Part shown: positions 53,401 through 59,399 of the stretch, one piece after another | Position numbering within the stretch: position 1 is the stretch's first letter | Layout: the number at the start of each line of letters is the position of its first letter | From: Actinomycetota bacterium | GTDB taxonomy: Bacteria; Actinomycetota; Coriobacteriia; Anaerosomatales; PHET01 | Assembly: GCA_029265315.1 (NCBI GenBank) | Contig: JAJUJM010000010.1 | Span: forward strand, 24,233 to 88,232 | Length of the DNA: 64,000 bases | Reading direction: 5' to 3' | Notes under the pieces: generated by a model | Database searches by the model: none | The model's input: the letters and a program-made list of their open reading frames with translations, nothing else | Told to the model about the DNA's origin: nothing | Position numbers and translations under genes: made by a program

Positions 53401-56038
53401 GGATCGCATCAACTTCTCCACCGTCAGCTCGCTCACCACCGATGTCTACATCTCTCCCCTTCGCATCAGCGCTGAGGGAACAACCACCGTCTGGTTCGTC
53501 GGCAGTGACATCGCGGGGAACGTGTCACCACTTCAACAGGCCGTGGTACGCATCGATAGGACCCCGCCGTCAACAACGCACAATATCCCCGCAGGCGCGT
53601 GGGTCGCACCGTTCTCGCTCTCGCTTGTGTCCACTGACGCCCATTCGGGGATTCAAAGCGTCGTCCATTCGTTGGACGGCAACGAACCCACCGCTTATTC
53701 CGGTCCGATCCAGATAGGGGCAGGCTCCCACGTCATCAGCTTCTGCGCCGTCGACGTCGCGGGCAATCACGAACCCACACAGACCATCAATGTGACCGTT
53801 GATGCCACCGCTCCCGTGACCACCGCGAATGTTCAGCCGTCCTACTTCGGAACCGGTACTGTGACGCTGAACCCCACGGACCTCGGTTCGGGGGTGGCTC
53901 GCACAGAGTGGCGCATTGACGACGGGCAATGGCAGAACGGAACCGACGTGCTTCTTCCGCCTGTCGCCGGCAGACATACGCTGAGCTGGCGCTCCATTGA
54001 CGCGGTCGGAAACATCGAGACCACGAACAGCTCAACTTACGAGATGTTCTGCCGTGTTGAACAAAACGACTCGCGTGTGTACTACAAGGGCGAATGGTTC
54101 CAGATCGACAATGACTCTCTAAGCAACAAAAGCATGCTCAAGACCACGTTTGCTGACACCGGAGCCTACGTGTCCTTCAAAGGCACGGCGTTCCACTGGG
54201 TCGCCCTGAAATCTCCTCGCTATGGTATCGCCGCAGTCTCGCTCGATGGTGCCCCTGCTGTCGAAGTAGACCTCTACAGCCCTGATCCGCTTTGGCAGCA
54301 GCCCGTATGGAGTGCGACCGGCCTTGCGGATGCCACGCACACCGTCGAAATAGCGTGGACTGGACGCAAGAACCCGAGTGCAACCGCGAATGAACTCAAC
54401 ATCGACGCATTCGATGTCAGCGGGCAATTGATCAACTTCAGTCAAGAGGTCCAGGACTCAAGTACAAAACTCGGATACGACTCGAGTTGGTTTGAGATTG
54501 TGAACAGTAGCCTCTCAGGCGAAACCATGCGCAAGTCGATCAGCACCGGTACCGCAACGATGGTCTTCCGTGGTACAGGGTTCGACTACTACGCGCTCAA
54601 GTCTCCGCGATACGGATTCGCCCAAGTCAAGGTCGACGGGACATCCACCGCACTCGTAGACCTCTACGCCCCTTCGCCACAGTGGCAGCAAAAGGTCCAC
54701 TCCGTCTCAGGACTCAAGGATGCGACACATACCGTGACTATCTCCTGGACCGGGGTCAAGAACGAGAACGCAACTGCAGACGAGGTCAACGTTGACTACT
54801 TCACCGTCAGGGGCCTCATTCAGCAGTACCGGCCACGGTTCGAAGAGACCAACTCGAAACTGTGGTTCGGACCCGACTGGCGCCAAGTCAACAGCGTCTT
54901 CCTTTCGGCCGGAAGCATGCGCAAGGTCGACGAACCTGACAGCCCTGCCTTTATCACATTCAAGGGTACAGGCATCAACCTGATTGCACTGAAGACAAGG
55001 TCTTACGGAGTGGCAAAGGTCAGACTTGACGACCAGTCGCCGGTGTTCGTCGACCTTTACGCCCCGACGGACGAGTGGCAATCCAAGGTCTGGAGCGCCG
55101 ATGGGCTGACCGACACCACTCACACGGTCACCGTCGAGTGGACCGGTCAGAAGAACCCCGCATCCGCCGGAACCGCCATCGGTATCGACGCTGTCGAGAT
55201 CGTCGGCAACCTACTCACCGCCTCGCCCACCATTCCTGTCTACACTCGCTTCGAGCAGACATCTGCAGGCGTCCAGTACACACCGGGATGGTTCAACGTG
55301 AATTCCTTCAACGTCTCCGGCGGAACACTGCTTAAGTCCGACAACGTCGGCGACGTCGCCTATGTTGCGTTCAAAGGCACGGCCTTCAAGTGGATTGGCG
55401 TCAAGACCCCAAGCTATGGCATAGCCCGAGTGTCCCTCGATGGCGGCTCACCGACATATGTGGACCAGTACTCTCCTACCGACGTGTGGAAGGCGAAACT
55501 CTACGCGGTCAGCGGCTTGGAGGACACGACTCATACGGTCAAGATCGAGTGGACAGGTGCTAGAAACCCGGCGTCGACCGGTACGGCCGTCTCGGTCGAC
55601 GCCTTTGACGTCATCGGTTTCCTTGTCCCAGCCGACAGTGCCGGCCCGCGCCTCGTCCGTTCCGAAGAAACCAGCGCAGCATTCTCCTACGCCGGCTCGT
55701 GGGTATCGGTCACCAGCTCGTTCCTCTCCGGCGGAGCCGCACGAAAGACCGCGGACACTTCATCGTCGGTCACCATCAGCTTCACTGGCACCGAATTCTC
55801 ATGGATCGGACTCAAGACGACTTCCTATGGCATCGCCGAAGTCATCGTTGACGGTGGACCACCTACGTTGATCGACCTTTACGCGCCGACCGACCAATGG
55901 AAGACGCTCCTATTCAATGTCTCCGGACTCGCACCTGGCCCTCACTCCATCATCATCAGGCCCACTGGATCCAAGAACCCCTCGTCGACTGGGACCGCGC
56001 TCCTGATAGATGCTGCAGACGTGATGCCGCTGTTCTGA
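44414..56038 (+). CDS. Giant secreted modular repeat protein (NHL-like propeller, 26 Ig-like repeats, 10 copies of a second module)
   Basis: A 3874-residue exported protein. The GTG at 44414 has an excellent GGAGGAGGAA site, better than the ATG at 44342. A Sec signal peptide (RRTSLRGVLVVGAALMLAAA, cleavage near SAKA-DYP) is followed by an NHL-like beta-propeller to about residue 385. Next come 26 roughly 85-residue Ig/OmpL47-like modules (type A: PPVTTDDAP..W, then SGV, YSVDAAGNVE and a closing RID). They are interspersed with 10 type-B modules (start RxEQ, inner YGxAxVxLD, VDLYxP, GLxDTTHTV, EWTGxKN, end IDAFDVxG). No LPXTG, SLH or transmembrane anchor is seen; the protein ends inside the last B module. 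It is flanked by polysaccharide genes, so a cell-surface matrix or adhesion role is inferred. Confidence 0.93.
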   Translation: MVRRTSLRGVLVVGAALMLAAALMAVAPPSAKADYPLPILGDQYAVTRSIYTNAPGAGLYVPDGFTQDLDGNVWTVEYDYSGQDLVPARLVKYSPEGVLLAQYSSGLGLRYPLAVKLAPNGLLYIADAGLNLSTTDDSAWDSRAGDGRIIIVDPDDGSFVGQLPADNQPGPSTLSTTTEAMNRFKCPVDIDFASDGTYVVTDYAYNRVVKFTTADQPIFAVGSITAGVGDTEFDHPTGSFIATDGALWVADTYNARVQKFSVDETQVALARSYGADFIGAPEVDPVNQPGLYDRLAWPHDVFIDYHGVVYVTDWAPAGDRFVRFTQDAEWLGSFRDTAAPPFFGLQIPWDIYVDDSGSVWVMDYFWGEGLFDAAIRVFGLNPGEPDVIPPTTTSDAPATWTRGPVHVHLNAVDASTTVAATYYSTDGGFPSESYVDSITVSDEGTTTLKYFSVDRVGNAEEVVTQDVFVDNTPPVTTSSAVATYYGSARITFSAEDNLSGVQTTWFFVDAAGPYADPAAISTIQGQHLLRYFSVDHAGNIEDIHSFWFTVTPPDEDPPQTTWLERRDTWFTEDTYITLVATDTVSGVEGTLYSLAGSEWTTYTAPLHISQEGTYTLEYYSVDPLGHRESTQTGLIQLDKTRPVTTAQIPYGAIGSGVVTLTASDAVSGIQRTEWRFSNQPDFTVGTIINLPTWGSYEIIYRSIDHAGNFENVRNIIVTIERPDEIPPTTSSNIPLTGWVKGTPLRELILTASDYEGGSGVSETVLSVDGGPWIPYVPGTHFFPEGQYEIRYYSVDFQDNHEEIHTEILRVDSTPPTSWSDAQPFYAGPALINLYTQDNTSSALTRYRLDGGPEILGNQILLTQYRSYTLEYWAVDGAGNEELPHHTINIAVAPPDTTPPVTTITAPTGWQKGYATFSLSAWDASSTIASINYQLDGGWPLVYWSPVSVTKEGTTVIGYWSVDSYNNKEATKTAEVYVDASPPVTTSDAVTSYTDVAPITLTPTDPYSGVATTYYRINGGAWQQGTSFSVLWSRWRRYHTVDWYSVDNVGNIETVKSATFEIKLNPNPYPSSDSRIVYRGAWTSGFSGDARVVSSGPSWALVAFQGTQLDLAARKGPDQGIMRASILDTNLPPVEFDLYDDKYQDGTYYPPAYSTGFLEYNDYIVKFEWTGTKNTASTDDMVNIDDIRIEGVLTTVPDDEAPVTTDDAPTGWVSGPVTVTLTSTDATTGVKGTYATSDGTTPTTATPYLGPILVTAEGPTTIRYFSDDNRGNVEPVKSATVRIDNSAPVTSLGTAYRSFTTTTSFSLLPVDTLSGVGPSHWRLDGGSWNTTTVVTIPGAALGDHLLEWYSVDAIGNRETTRSATITVFKRYEQTDAAILKRGTWTTATNENHSAGSALQTTASGSTIYVPFTGTRIDVIGSRGPGYGQARVRVDNGTPVVVDLYAPVTQYKSTLASMTALAPGFHVLTIEALATKNASSSDYTVMFDAADIVGAITPDTTPPATTDSISPDWTTTGQTVTLTPTDETYVTMTKYRVNGSVWTTYTAPFAVNAEGENLVEYYSVDLAGNIEPTKQGTVRVDTTAPDITDDAPTTWVQGPVTVHLDASDGGSGVDAVLYSLDDTAPSLEYDDGIVVDAQGTTTLSYRAIDALGNASAVTTVAVRVDNAAPVTTDDAPIGWVNAPVDVTLDADDALSGVVGVRYRLDGGAEATYSAPIAVSGEGTHTITYFAVDAAGNVEETKTATVRIDQTAPESPAIIAAVYRSATQVDLAATDTVSGIASTQWRIDGGSWTDGSAAYLPQIPGRHRLEWRSTDHAGNVEVVRSADYLMYIRIEQNHPEIAYTGEWYTVSNSSLSAESMAKTSFSGTAASLSFKGTAIEWRALRSQRYGQARVRLDNNSPVIVDLYSTESIWQDAVWVAQDLEDTTHTVVIEWTGTKNAASLAPDLNIDAFDIAGPPVADTIPPVTACSATGAWRATSELVSLTAADQLGFVASTRYRVNGGPVTNYSGPFLVSGEGTNTIEFSSVDAAGNTEATNTALVKIDRTLPSISDDAPSMWVRGSTTVRLNPQDTGSGIWLVLYSTDGSTPSIAYPSGGITVSAEGTTTLKYKAIDKVGNSSEIRTTLVRIDNTPPESSDDAPAVWRNSPVAVTLSSADSLSGPSRIDYSLDGDSFVAYSAPVTVSGHGVHSLRYFCTDAAGNAEPTRTATIRIDTVAPETTATVLASYVGTTTVALEATDADSGVASTQWRIDDNPWQNGTIATLPSNPGLHTLHWRSTDVAGNVETTRSASYTMYQRYEQTTSAITYRGEWYRIDNPSLSASSMAKTTFGGTGVFVTFVGTGIDWIGLRSPGYGKALVSLDASQPEIVDLYAPAPDWQSVIWGAHGLQETTHTVRIEWTGLKNDLATTVALNVDAFDVAGFLISDQSPPITSASADGTWRNSTQVVTLTPVDSDSFVSATYYSINGSNPITYTTPFVVTTEGQNRIEYFSVDGRGNVESTRTAFVRIDRTAPIVTHDAPSTWSRETVNLSLDATDSLSGVSTVRYSTNGSIPSDIYAGPIAISTEGITHVLFMATDLAGNNSVTATATVAIDSSPPLSTDNAVHGWSTPYEILITANDEHSGVHHTLYSVDGAVPTTYAAPFTLEDGVHELSYSSVDHAGNVEPTKTAQILIDSRAPDTTCTIAPSYSSTTTVSLVATDAYSGVSMTEWRLDAGPWQVGNAATLPSTPGRHVLEWRSTDVAGNVEPIRSASYDMYNRIEDTDGRIVFRGNWGRIDNDNLSGSSMMKTTYSNTSAHLAFKGTGVSLIALRSPGYAYADIVLDGGPAQRIDLYAPTQEWCTPVWSATGLADTTHTVAVLWTGAKNPDATTLALNVDAFDVAGVVINDTLPPVTSCSATGAWRNTSEVVTLNATDADGFVASTTYRINGGSMTAYTGPFVVSTSGDNLIEFFSVDGAGNRETTRTAHVRIDRNTPTVSHDAPSAWCSDAVTLTLSAQDMESGVDRINFSTVSSLTTDVYISPLRISAEGTTTVWFVGSDIAGNVSPLQQAVVRIDRTPPSTTHNIPAGAWVAPFSLSLVSTDAHSGIQSVVHSLDGNEPTAYSGPIQIGAGSHVISFCAVDVAGNHEPTQTINVTVDATAPVTTANVQPSYFGTGTVTLNPTDLGSGVARTEWRIDDGQWQNGTDVLLPPVAGRHTLSWRSIDAVGNIETTNSSTYEMFCRVEQNDSRVYYKGEWFQIDNDSLSNKSMLKTTFADTGAYVSFKGTAFHWVALKSPRYGIAAVSLDGAPAVEVDLYSPDPLWQQPVWSATGLADATHTVEIAWTGRKNPSATANELNIDAFDVSGQLINFSQEVQDSSTKLGYDSSWFEIVNSSLSGETMRKSISTGTATMVFRGTGFDYYALKSPRYGFAQVKVDGTSTALVDLYAPSPQWQQKVHSVSGLKDATHTVTISWTGVKNENATADEVNVDYFTVRGLIQQYRPRFEETNSKLWFGPDWRQVNSVFLSAGSMRKVDEPDSPAFITFKGTGINLIALKTRSYGVAKVRLDDQSPVFVDLYAPTDEWQSKVWSADGLTDTTHTVTVEWTGQKNPASAGTAIGIDAVEIVGNLLTASPTIPVYTRFEQTSAGVQYTPGWFNVNSFNVSGGTLLKSDNVGDVAYVAFKGTAFKWIGVKTPSYGIARVSLDGGSPTYVDQYSPTDVWKAKLYAVSGLEDTTHTVKIEWTGARNPASTGTAVSVDAFDVIGFLVPADSAGPRLVRSEETSAAFSYAGSWVSVTSSFLSGGAARKTADTSSSVTISFTGTEFSWIGLKTTSYGIAEVIVDGGPPTLIDLYAPTDQWKTLLFNVSGLAPGPHSIIIRPTGSKNPSSTGTALLIDAADVMPLF
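44520..45565 (+). other. NHL/SMP-30-like beta-propeller segment of the giant protein
   Basis: This segment spans about residues 36-384. It has repeated blade-like strings such as DGFTQDLDGNVWTVEYD, LAVKLAPNGLLYIADAG, VDIDFASDGTYVVTDY, GSFIATDGALWVADTYNAR, HDVFIDYHGVVYVTDWA and WDIYVDDSGSVWVMDYF. That suggests about six blades. Such propellers usually bind proteins or glycans or have lactonase-like folds; no catalytic residues can be assigned. Confidence 0.8.
45568..47610 (+). repeat. First block of eight type-A Ig-like modules (A1-A8)
   Basis: Eight consecutive modules of roughly 80-90 residues, each closing with a YxSVDxxGNxE-like string (for example KYFSVDRVGNAEE, RYFSVDHAGNIED, WYSVDNVGNIETV). 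They resemble the OmpL47-type beta-barrel or chitobiase-like Ig domains found in secreted actinobacterial proteins. This block diverges more between copies than the later ones. Confidence 0.75.
47613..48901 (+). repeat. B1-A9-A10-B2 block
   Basis: B1 (from about 47613) is the most divergent type-B copy, with FDLYDDKYQDG where other copies have VDLYAP. Two type-A modules follow, then B2 (48518-48901), which starts RYEQTDAAILKRGTW and contains GPGYGQARVRVDNGTP and VVVDLYAPV. This block links the all-A region to the regular super-repeat. Confidence 0.7.
48902..54436 (+). repeat. Four-fold super-repeat, each unit A-A-A-A-B (461, 463, 460 and 461 residues)
   Basis: Units begin at 48902, 50285, 51674 and 53054, each with a D-x-x-P-P motif (DTTPPATT, DTIPPVTA, DQSPPITS, DTLPPVTS). 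They end at 50284, 51673, 53053 and 54436 after an AFDVxG-like string. Each holds four type-A modules in fixed order, each position with its own variant. The fourth module always carries a TEWR/TQWR-type motif, a PG-H-LEWRS or closely similar string, then the RxEQ that opens module B. Same-position modules in different units are more alike than neighbours within a unit, which indicates duplication of the whole 1.38 kb unit. Confidence 0.85.
54437..56035 (+). repeat. Tandem type-B modules B7-B10 at the C-terminus
   Basis: After B6, which closes the last super-repeat unit, four more type-B modules run without type-A spacers. Their openings are EVQDSSTKLGYDSSW, RFEETNSKLWFGPDW, RFEQTSAGVQYTPGW and RSEETSAAFSYAGSW. 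Each is about 130 residues and keeps the SPRYGFAQV-, VDLYAP- and EWTGxKN-like strings; the last copy diverges (IIIRPTGSKNPSST). The protein ends a few residues after B10. Confidence 0.8.
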
Positions 56039-56062
56039 CACAACCGCGCAGAGCAGATAATC

Positions 56063-56093
56063 AAAAGGCCTGGCTGAGCACGCCGGGCCTTTT
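56063..56093. terminator. Bidirectional terminator between convergent genes
   Basis: AAAAGGCC and GGCCTTTT arms, extended by GGC/GCC past one mismatch, enclose a 7-base loop. The A-run and T-run on either side make it work in both directions. It would end the giant gene (stop at 56038) and the glycosyltransferase operon (stop at 56114). Confidence 0.88.
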
Positions 56094-56113
56094 GCCTTCA
56101 CTCGGTCCCGTCG

Positions 56114-57211
56114 CTAGCGATGCGCCACTGCGTCTCTATATAGCGATGCCGTAAGCCTGGCAACTCGATCCCAGTCGTACTCACTACGGACTGCTTGCGC
56201 CAGCTCGGCACTCTTGCGAGCCAGCGATTCTCTATTCTCAATCGCTAACGACAATGCGTCCGCCAAGCTGCCCGGATCGCCAGCTTCAAAGTATGCGCCC
56301 CTATCGCCCAGAACCTCACAGTTGGGAGGAATGTTGCTGGCCAGAATCGGAGCTCCATACGCGAGCGCTTCGAGCAGGACAATCGGAAGGCCCTCCAAGT
56401 CGGAAGGGAGCACGAAGAGGGCGGCGTGACGGAAGAGCGACGCCAGTCTTTCGCCATACTGATAGCCGACGAATCGAACTGACTCGTTGGCCATCTCGCG
56501 CACGGTCTCACTGTACCGGTCGGCTCCGGCTGCATCACCTGCAACCACCAGAGGAATCCCAGGCGAGACAATCTTGTAGGCGGCGAGCAGATGGTGGAGT
56601 CCCTTCTCAGGCACAATGCGCCCGGCGAACAGAACATATTGCTGAGACGCCAAACCGAAGTCGGTCAACACGCTGTCGTCCGCGCCCGCAGAGATCGCGA
56701 TACCGTTCGGAAGATACGTCACGTCGTGGCCGCTCGCGTTGTAGTGTTCTGAGAGCGATTTTGACACGCAAATCGTCACGTGAGGTATCCGCAACGCCGC
56801 CTGCTCCGCGAGACGCAAGACGCCAGATGCCACACGACCCCATTTACCACGCCGCCAGTCCTGTCCGTGTATCGTGGCAATGACTGTACGTCCAAACAGA
56901 CGAGCAAGAGGACTCACTAGACAAGGGCCGATGGCGTGATAGTGAACGACATCCACACCGTGCGCTGCCGAATGCAAGGTCGCAAGAAGCGAATGAACGA
57001 TGGCATCAAGGTGCTTGGTGCCAATTGTCGGAAGACTCACGAGGTCGACACCTCGGTACTGGCGCAAGGACTTGTCGGTGTAGTTCGGTCTGGTGTAGAC
57101 GATAACCTCATGCCCAAGGCCCACCAAGCGCGCAGACAGCTCTTCGACATGTCGCTCAACCCCACCATGAGAAGCAGGAATGCCCTTCTGGCCGATCATC
57201 GCCACCTTCAT
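56114..57211 (-). CDS. Glycosyltransferase family 4 protein
   Basis: A 365-residue GT-B retaining glycosyltransferase. The N-terminal acceptor domain starts KVAMIGQKGIPASHGGVERH, a pattern seen in rhamnosyl- and related transferases. The C-terminal donor domain has FAGRIVPEKGLHHLL and the EX7E motif in DLEGLPIVLLEALAYG. It is the last gene of the right-hand operon and overlaps the next glycosyltransferase by 4 bases. Sugar and linkage are unknown. Confidence 0.9.
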   Translation of the reverse strand: MKVAMIGQKGIPASHGGVERHVEELSARLVGLGHEVIVYTRPNYTDKSLRQYRGVDLVSLPTIGTKHLDAIVHSLLATLHSAAHGVDVVHYHAIGPCLVSPLARLFGRTVIATIHGQDWRRGKWGRVASGVLRLAEQAALRIPHVTICVSKSLSEHYNASGHDVTYLPNGIAISAGADDSVLTDFGLASQQYVLFAGRIVPEKGLHHLLAAYKIVSPGIPLVVAGDAAGADRYSETVREMANESVRFVGYQYGERLASLFRHAALFVLPSDLEGLPIVLLEALAYGAPILASNIPPNCEVLGDRGAYFEAGDPGSLADALSLAIENRESLARKSAELAQAVRSEYDWDRVARLTASLYRDAVAHR

Positions 57212-58416
57212 GCGCGAGTCGCTTCAAAGGTCTTCACGAGCAACGATGTGTGCATCTCTGGAGAGAACTTGTTCGCGACAGTGCGGCGCGCCTCATCGCC
57301 CAGCCGCATCGCAAGAGCTGGATCTTCGGCGAGGAGGTGCATCCTTGAAGCGAGGGCGTCAACATCTCCGGGCGGGACGAGGAGTCCGTCTAGCCCATCA
57401 GTGATCTGCTCCGGGATGCCCCCGATTCTTGACGCGATGACGGGCACACCCATGGACATGGGTTCAAGAACCGACATCGGTGCATTCTCATACCATTCCG
57501 AGGGAACGATGACGGCCCGAGCTGATCTGACAAGATCCTCGACGTCCTCCTTTCCCAAAAAGCCCAGAAACTCCGCCTCGGGGAACGAGGCTCTCAGTTC
57601 CGATTCCAGAGGACCCGTACCTGCGACCCTTATGCTGACACCTGCCTTGCGTGCGGCCTGGAGTGCGGTGTGGACTCCTTTACCCACTGCGAGGCGGCCA
57701 ATCATGCAGAAGCCCTCACCGATACCCTCGCGCATCGGGCTTAACGAAACCGCGTTAGGTACGACGTCGCAGGGTATCATCCACCCCGCGATCCGCATCT
57801 GTTCGGCCATGAAGCGACTGGGACTGATGAACCTTCTGACGCTGCGCTCGTAGGCTCTTCGCAGACGCTGCCAAGACACCTCGCTCGCCGACAGAATACT
57901 GGCGGCAAGACTCCCACGAACACAGCGGTTCTTGACGCATCCGCCATACCACAGGCGTCCACACTGTCGCGGGCCGCACTGATGCACTCCACGGTAAAGA
58001 AGCGTGTCTCCCGGGCATATGTGGTGAAAGTCGTGCAGGCTCTCGACAACCGGGATTCCGCGTTTAGCAGCAACCAGCAGGATCGATGGCGACAGCTGCC
58101 TGTGAATGCCGTGCGCATGGACCACATCGGGACAGAACGCGTCGAGTAGACGGCTGAATGACTTCACGGCGGGCGCATTGTGGAAGAGCCGGACAGCAGC
58201 CCTGAACTTGTTCATTGGAGTGAGTCGGCCCTGAGGGCCTAACTCAAGATACGGTGCGAAGTAGTCGCTCCAAGGAGACGGCTCATTCAGTGGATGATTC
58301 GTCGAGAAGTGCGCTACTTCGTGACCCAGCCGCTCAAGCCACTCGATCTCGTCAAACATGACACGCTCGAGACCCCCTCGGCGGTACCAGAACTTATTCG
58401 CCACTAGTACACGCAT
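57208..58416 (-). CDS. Glycosyltransferase family 4 protein with Cys-rich insert
   Basis: A 402-residue GT-B enzyme. It starts MRVLVANKFWYRRGGLERVM and has HAHGIHRQLSPSILL, a cysteine-rich insert (HICPGDTLLYRG followed by C-x4-C and further cysteines, near residues 130-165) typical of one GT4 subgroup, and the EX7E motif in EWYENAPMSVLEPMSMG. It overlaps the radical-SAM gene by 23 bases. Specificity is unknown. Confidence 0.9.
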   Translation of the reverse strand: MRVLVANKFWYRRGGLERVMFDEIEWLERLGHEVAHFSTNHPLNEPSPWSDYFAPYLELGPQGRLTPMNKFRAAVRLFHNAPAVKSFSRLLDAFCPDVVHAHGIHRQLSPSILLVAAKRGIPVVESLHDFHHICPGDTLLYRGVHQCGPRQCGRLWYGGCVKNRCVRGSLAASILSASEVSWQRLRRAYERSVRRFISPSRFMAEQMRIAGWMIPCDVVPNAVSLSPMREGIGEGFCMIGRLAVGKGVHTALQAARKAGVSIRVAGTGPLESELRASFPEAEFLGFLGKEDVEDLVRSARAVIVPSEWYENAPMSVLEPMSMGVPVIASRIGGIPEQITDGLDGLLVPPGDVDALASRMHLLAEDPALAMRLGDEARRTVANKFSPEMHTSLLVKTFEATRA

Positions 58417-59380
58417 CTAGACCCCTCAGCGCAGGGAGCGTCCCGGTGAGCTTCGCCTTAAGCACCCACGATGCCGGGATTCCGACGTGCTTCTTCATCG
58501 CAGGTGCCACAGAGCCGATCATCCAGCAGTTGGCGGTACAAGCGCATACCGAACTCCGAACAGCACGCGCCTCCTCACTGTTCCAGATGTCAGAGAACGA
58601 TCTGTCCTTGAGTGAACCCATCGGATAGTCCATACCATTGCAGGGCAGGACCCGCGCGAAAGGATCTATGAAGAAGACGTCAGTTCCCATGTCACAGGGC
58701 AGCAAGCGCGCTCCACCCCTCACATAGTTGGCAAGCCCACAGTTGAACCACGCGCGGAACCAGTTCTTCGGTCTGTGCGTGGCCAGCTGGCGGCGGGCGA
58801 GTTCCTCTAGGACGGATGCCACCTTCTCCTTCTCGGCTATGACATTGTCGAACTTGTGGAAGTAGTACGTGTTGTGAACCGCAGCCGTAGCAAACTCGAC
58901 GCCCATCGCCTCTGCGAGCTCGTAGAGCTCGAGGGCATCATCCGCGTTCCGATCCGAGAGGGTGATGCCGAAACCTATGTCCTTGACCCCCATCGACCGC
59001 AAACGCAGAAGAGTACGCACTCCATGATCGAACCCGTCCTTCAGCCCACGCAGCTCATCATTCGCTGCCGGCAAGCCCTCTAAGGAGATTCGAAAGCCAA
59101 CATCCGGGAACTGCCTTGCGATGTCCGTGATTCGATCGGTGTAGAACCCGTTGGTCGACACGACCACGCGATCCGCCTTGGACCGCACCGTGTCAATGAT
59201 TTCGACGATGTCTTCCCTCAACATTGGCTCTCCGCCTGTTATGTTGGCGAACCTCAGATGAGGGAGAGTCTTCAGATCATCAGCGGTGACCTCCTCGTCG
59301 GCCTTGGAAGGAAACTGCCACGTATTGCACATGTGGCACCGCGCGTTGCACCTATATGTAACCGCTATGAGGCCTTCCAC
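58394..59380 (-). CDS. Radical SAM / SPASM-type protein in the polysaccharide cluster
   Basis: A 328-residue radical SAM enzyme. The [4Fe-4S]-SAM motif CNARCHMC (CX3CX2C) lies close to the N-terminus and is followed by TGGEPMLRED (the GGE motif). A C-terminal SPASM-like region has LPCDMGTDVFFIDPFARVLPCNGMD and VCACTANCWM, which suggests auxiliary Fe-S ligands. The GTG at 59380 has AGGGGG about 6 bases upstream and begins right before the motif. The substrate is unknown; its position between a flippase and a glycosyltransferase gene suggests modification of a sugar, lipid carrier or a peptide tied to the glycan. Confidence 0.88.
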   Translation of the reverse strand: MEGLIAVTYRCNARCHMCNTWQFPSKADEEVTADDLKTLPHLRFANITGGEPMLREDIVEIIDTVRSKADRVVVSTNGFYTDRITDIARQFPDVGFRISLEGLPAANDELRGLKDGFDHGVRTLLRLRSMGVKDIGFGITLSDRNADDALELYELAEAMGVEFATAAVHNTYYFHKFDNVIAEKEKVASVLEELARRQLATHRPKNWFRAWFNCGLANYVRGGARLLPCDMGTDVFFIDPFARVLPCNGMDYPMGSLKDRSFSDIWNSEEARAVRSSVCACTANCWMIGSVAPAMKKHVGIPASWVLKAKLTGTLPALRGLDACTSGE

Positions 59381-59399
59381 GGTGCACCCCCTAGACAGA

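Noticed and set aside
48902..54436. CRISPR array or DNA-level tandem satellite
   Set aside because: The periodicity is about 1.38 kb, in frame and protein-coding, with diverged nucleotide sequence; there are no short direct repeats with unique spacers.
55950..56038. Cell-wall sorting signal at the C-terminus of the giant protein
   Set aside because: No LPXTG-like motif, hydrophobic helix with basic tail, or SLH domain is present; the chain ends inside the last type-B module.
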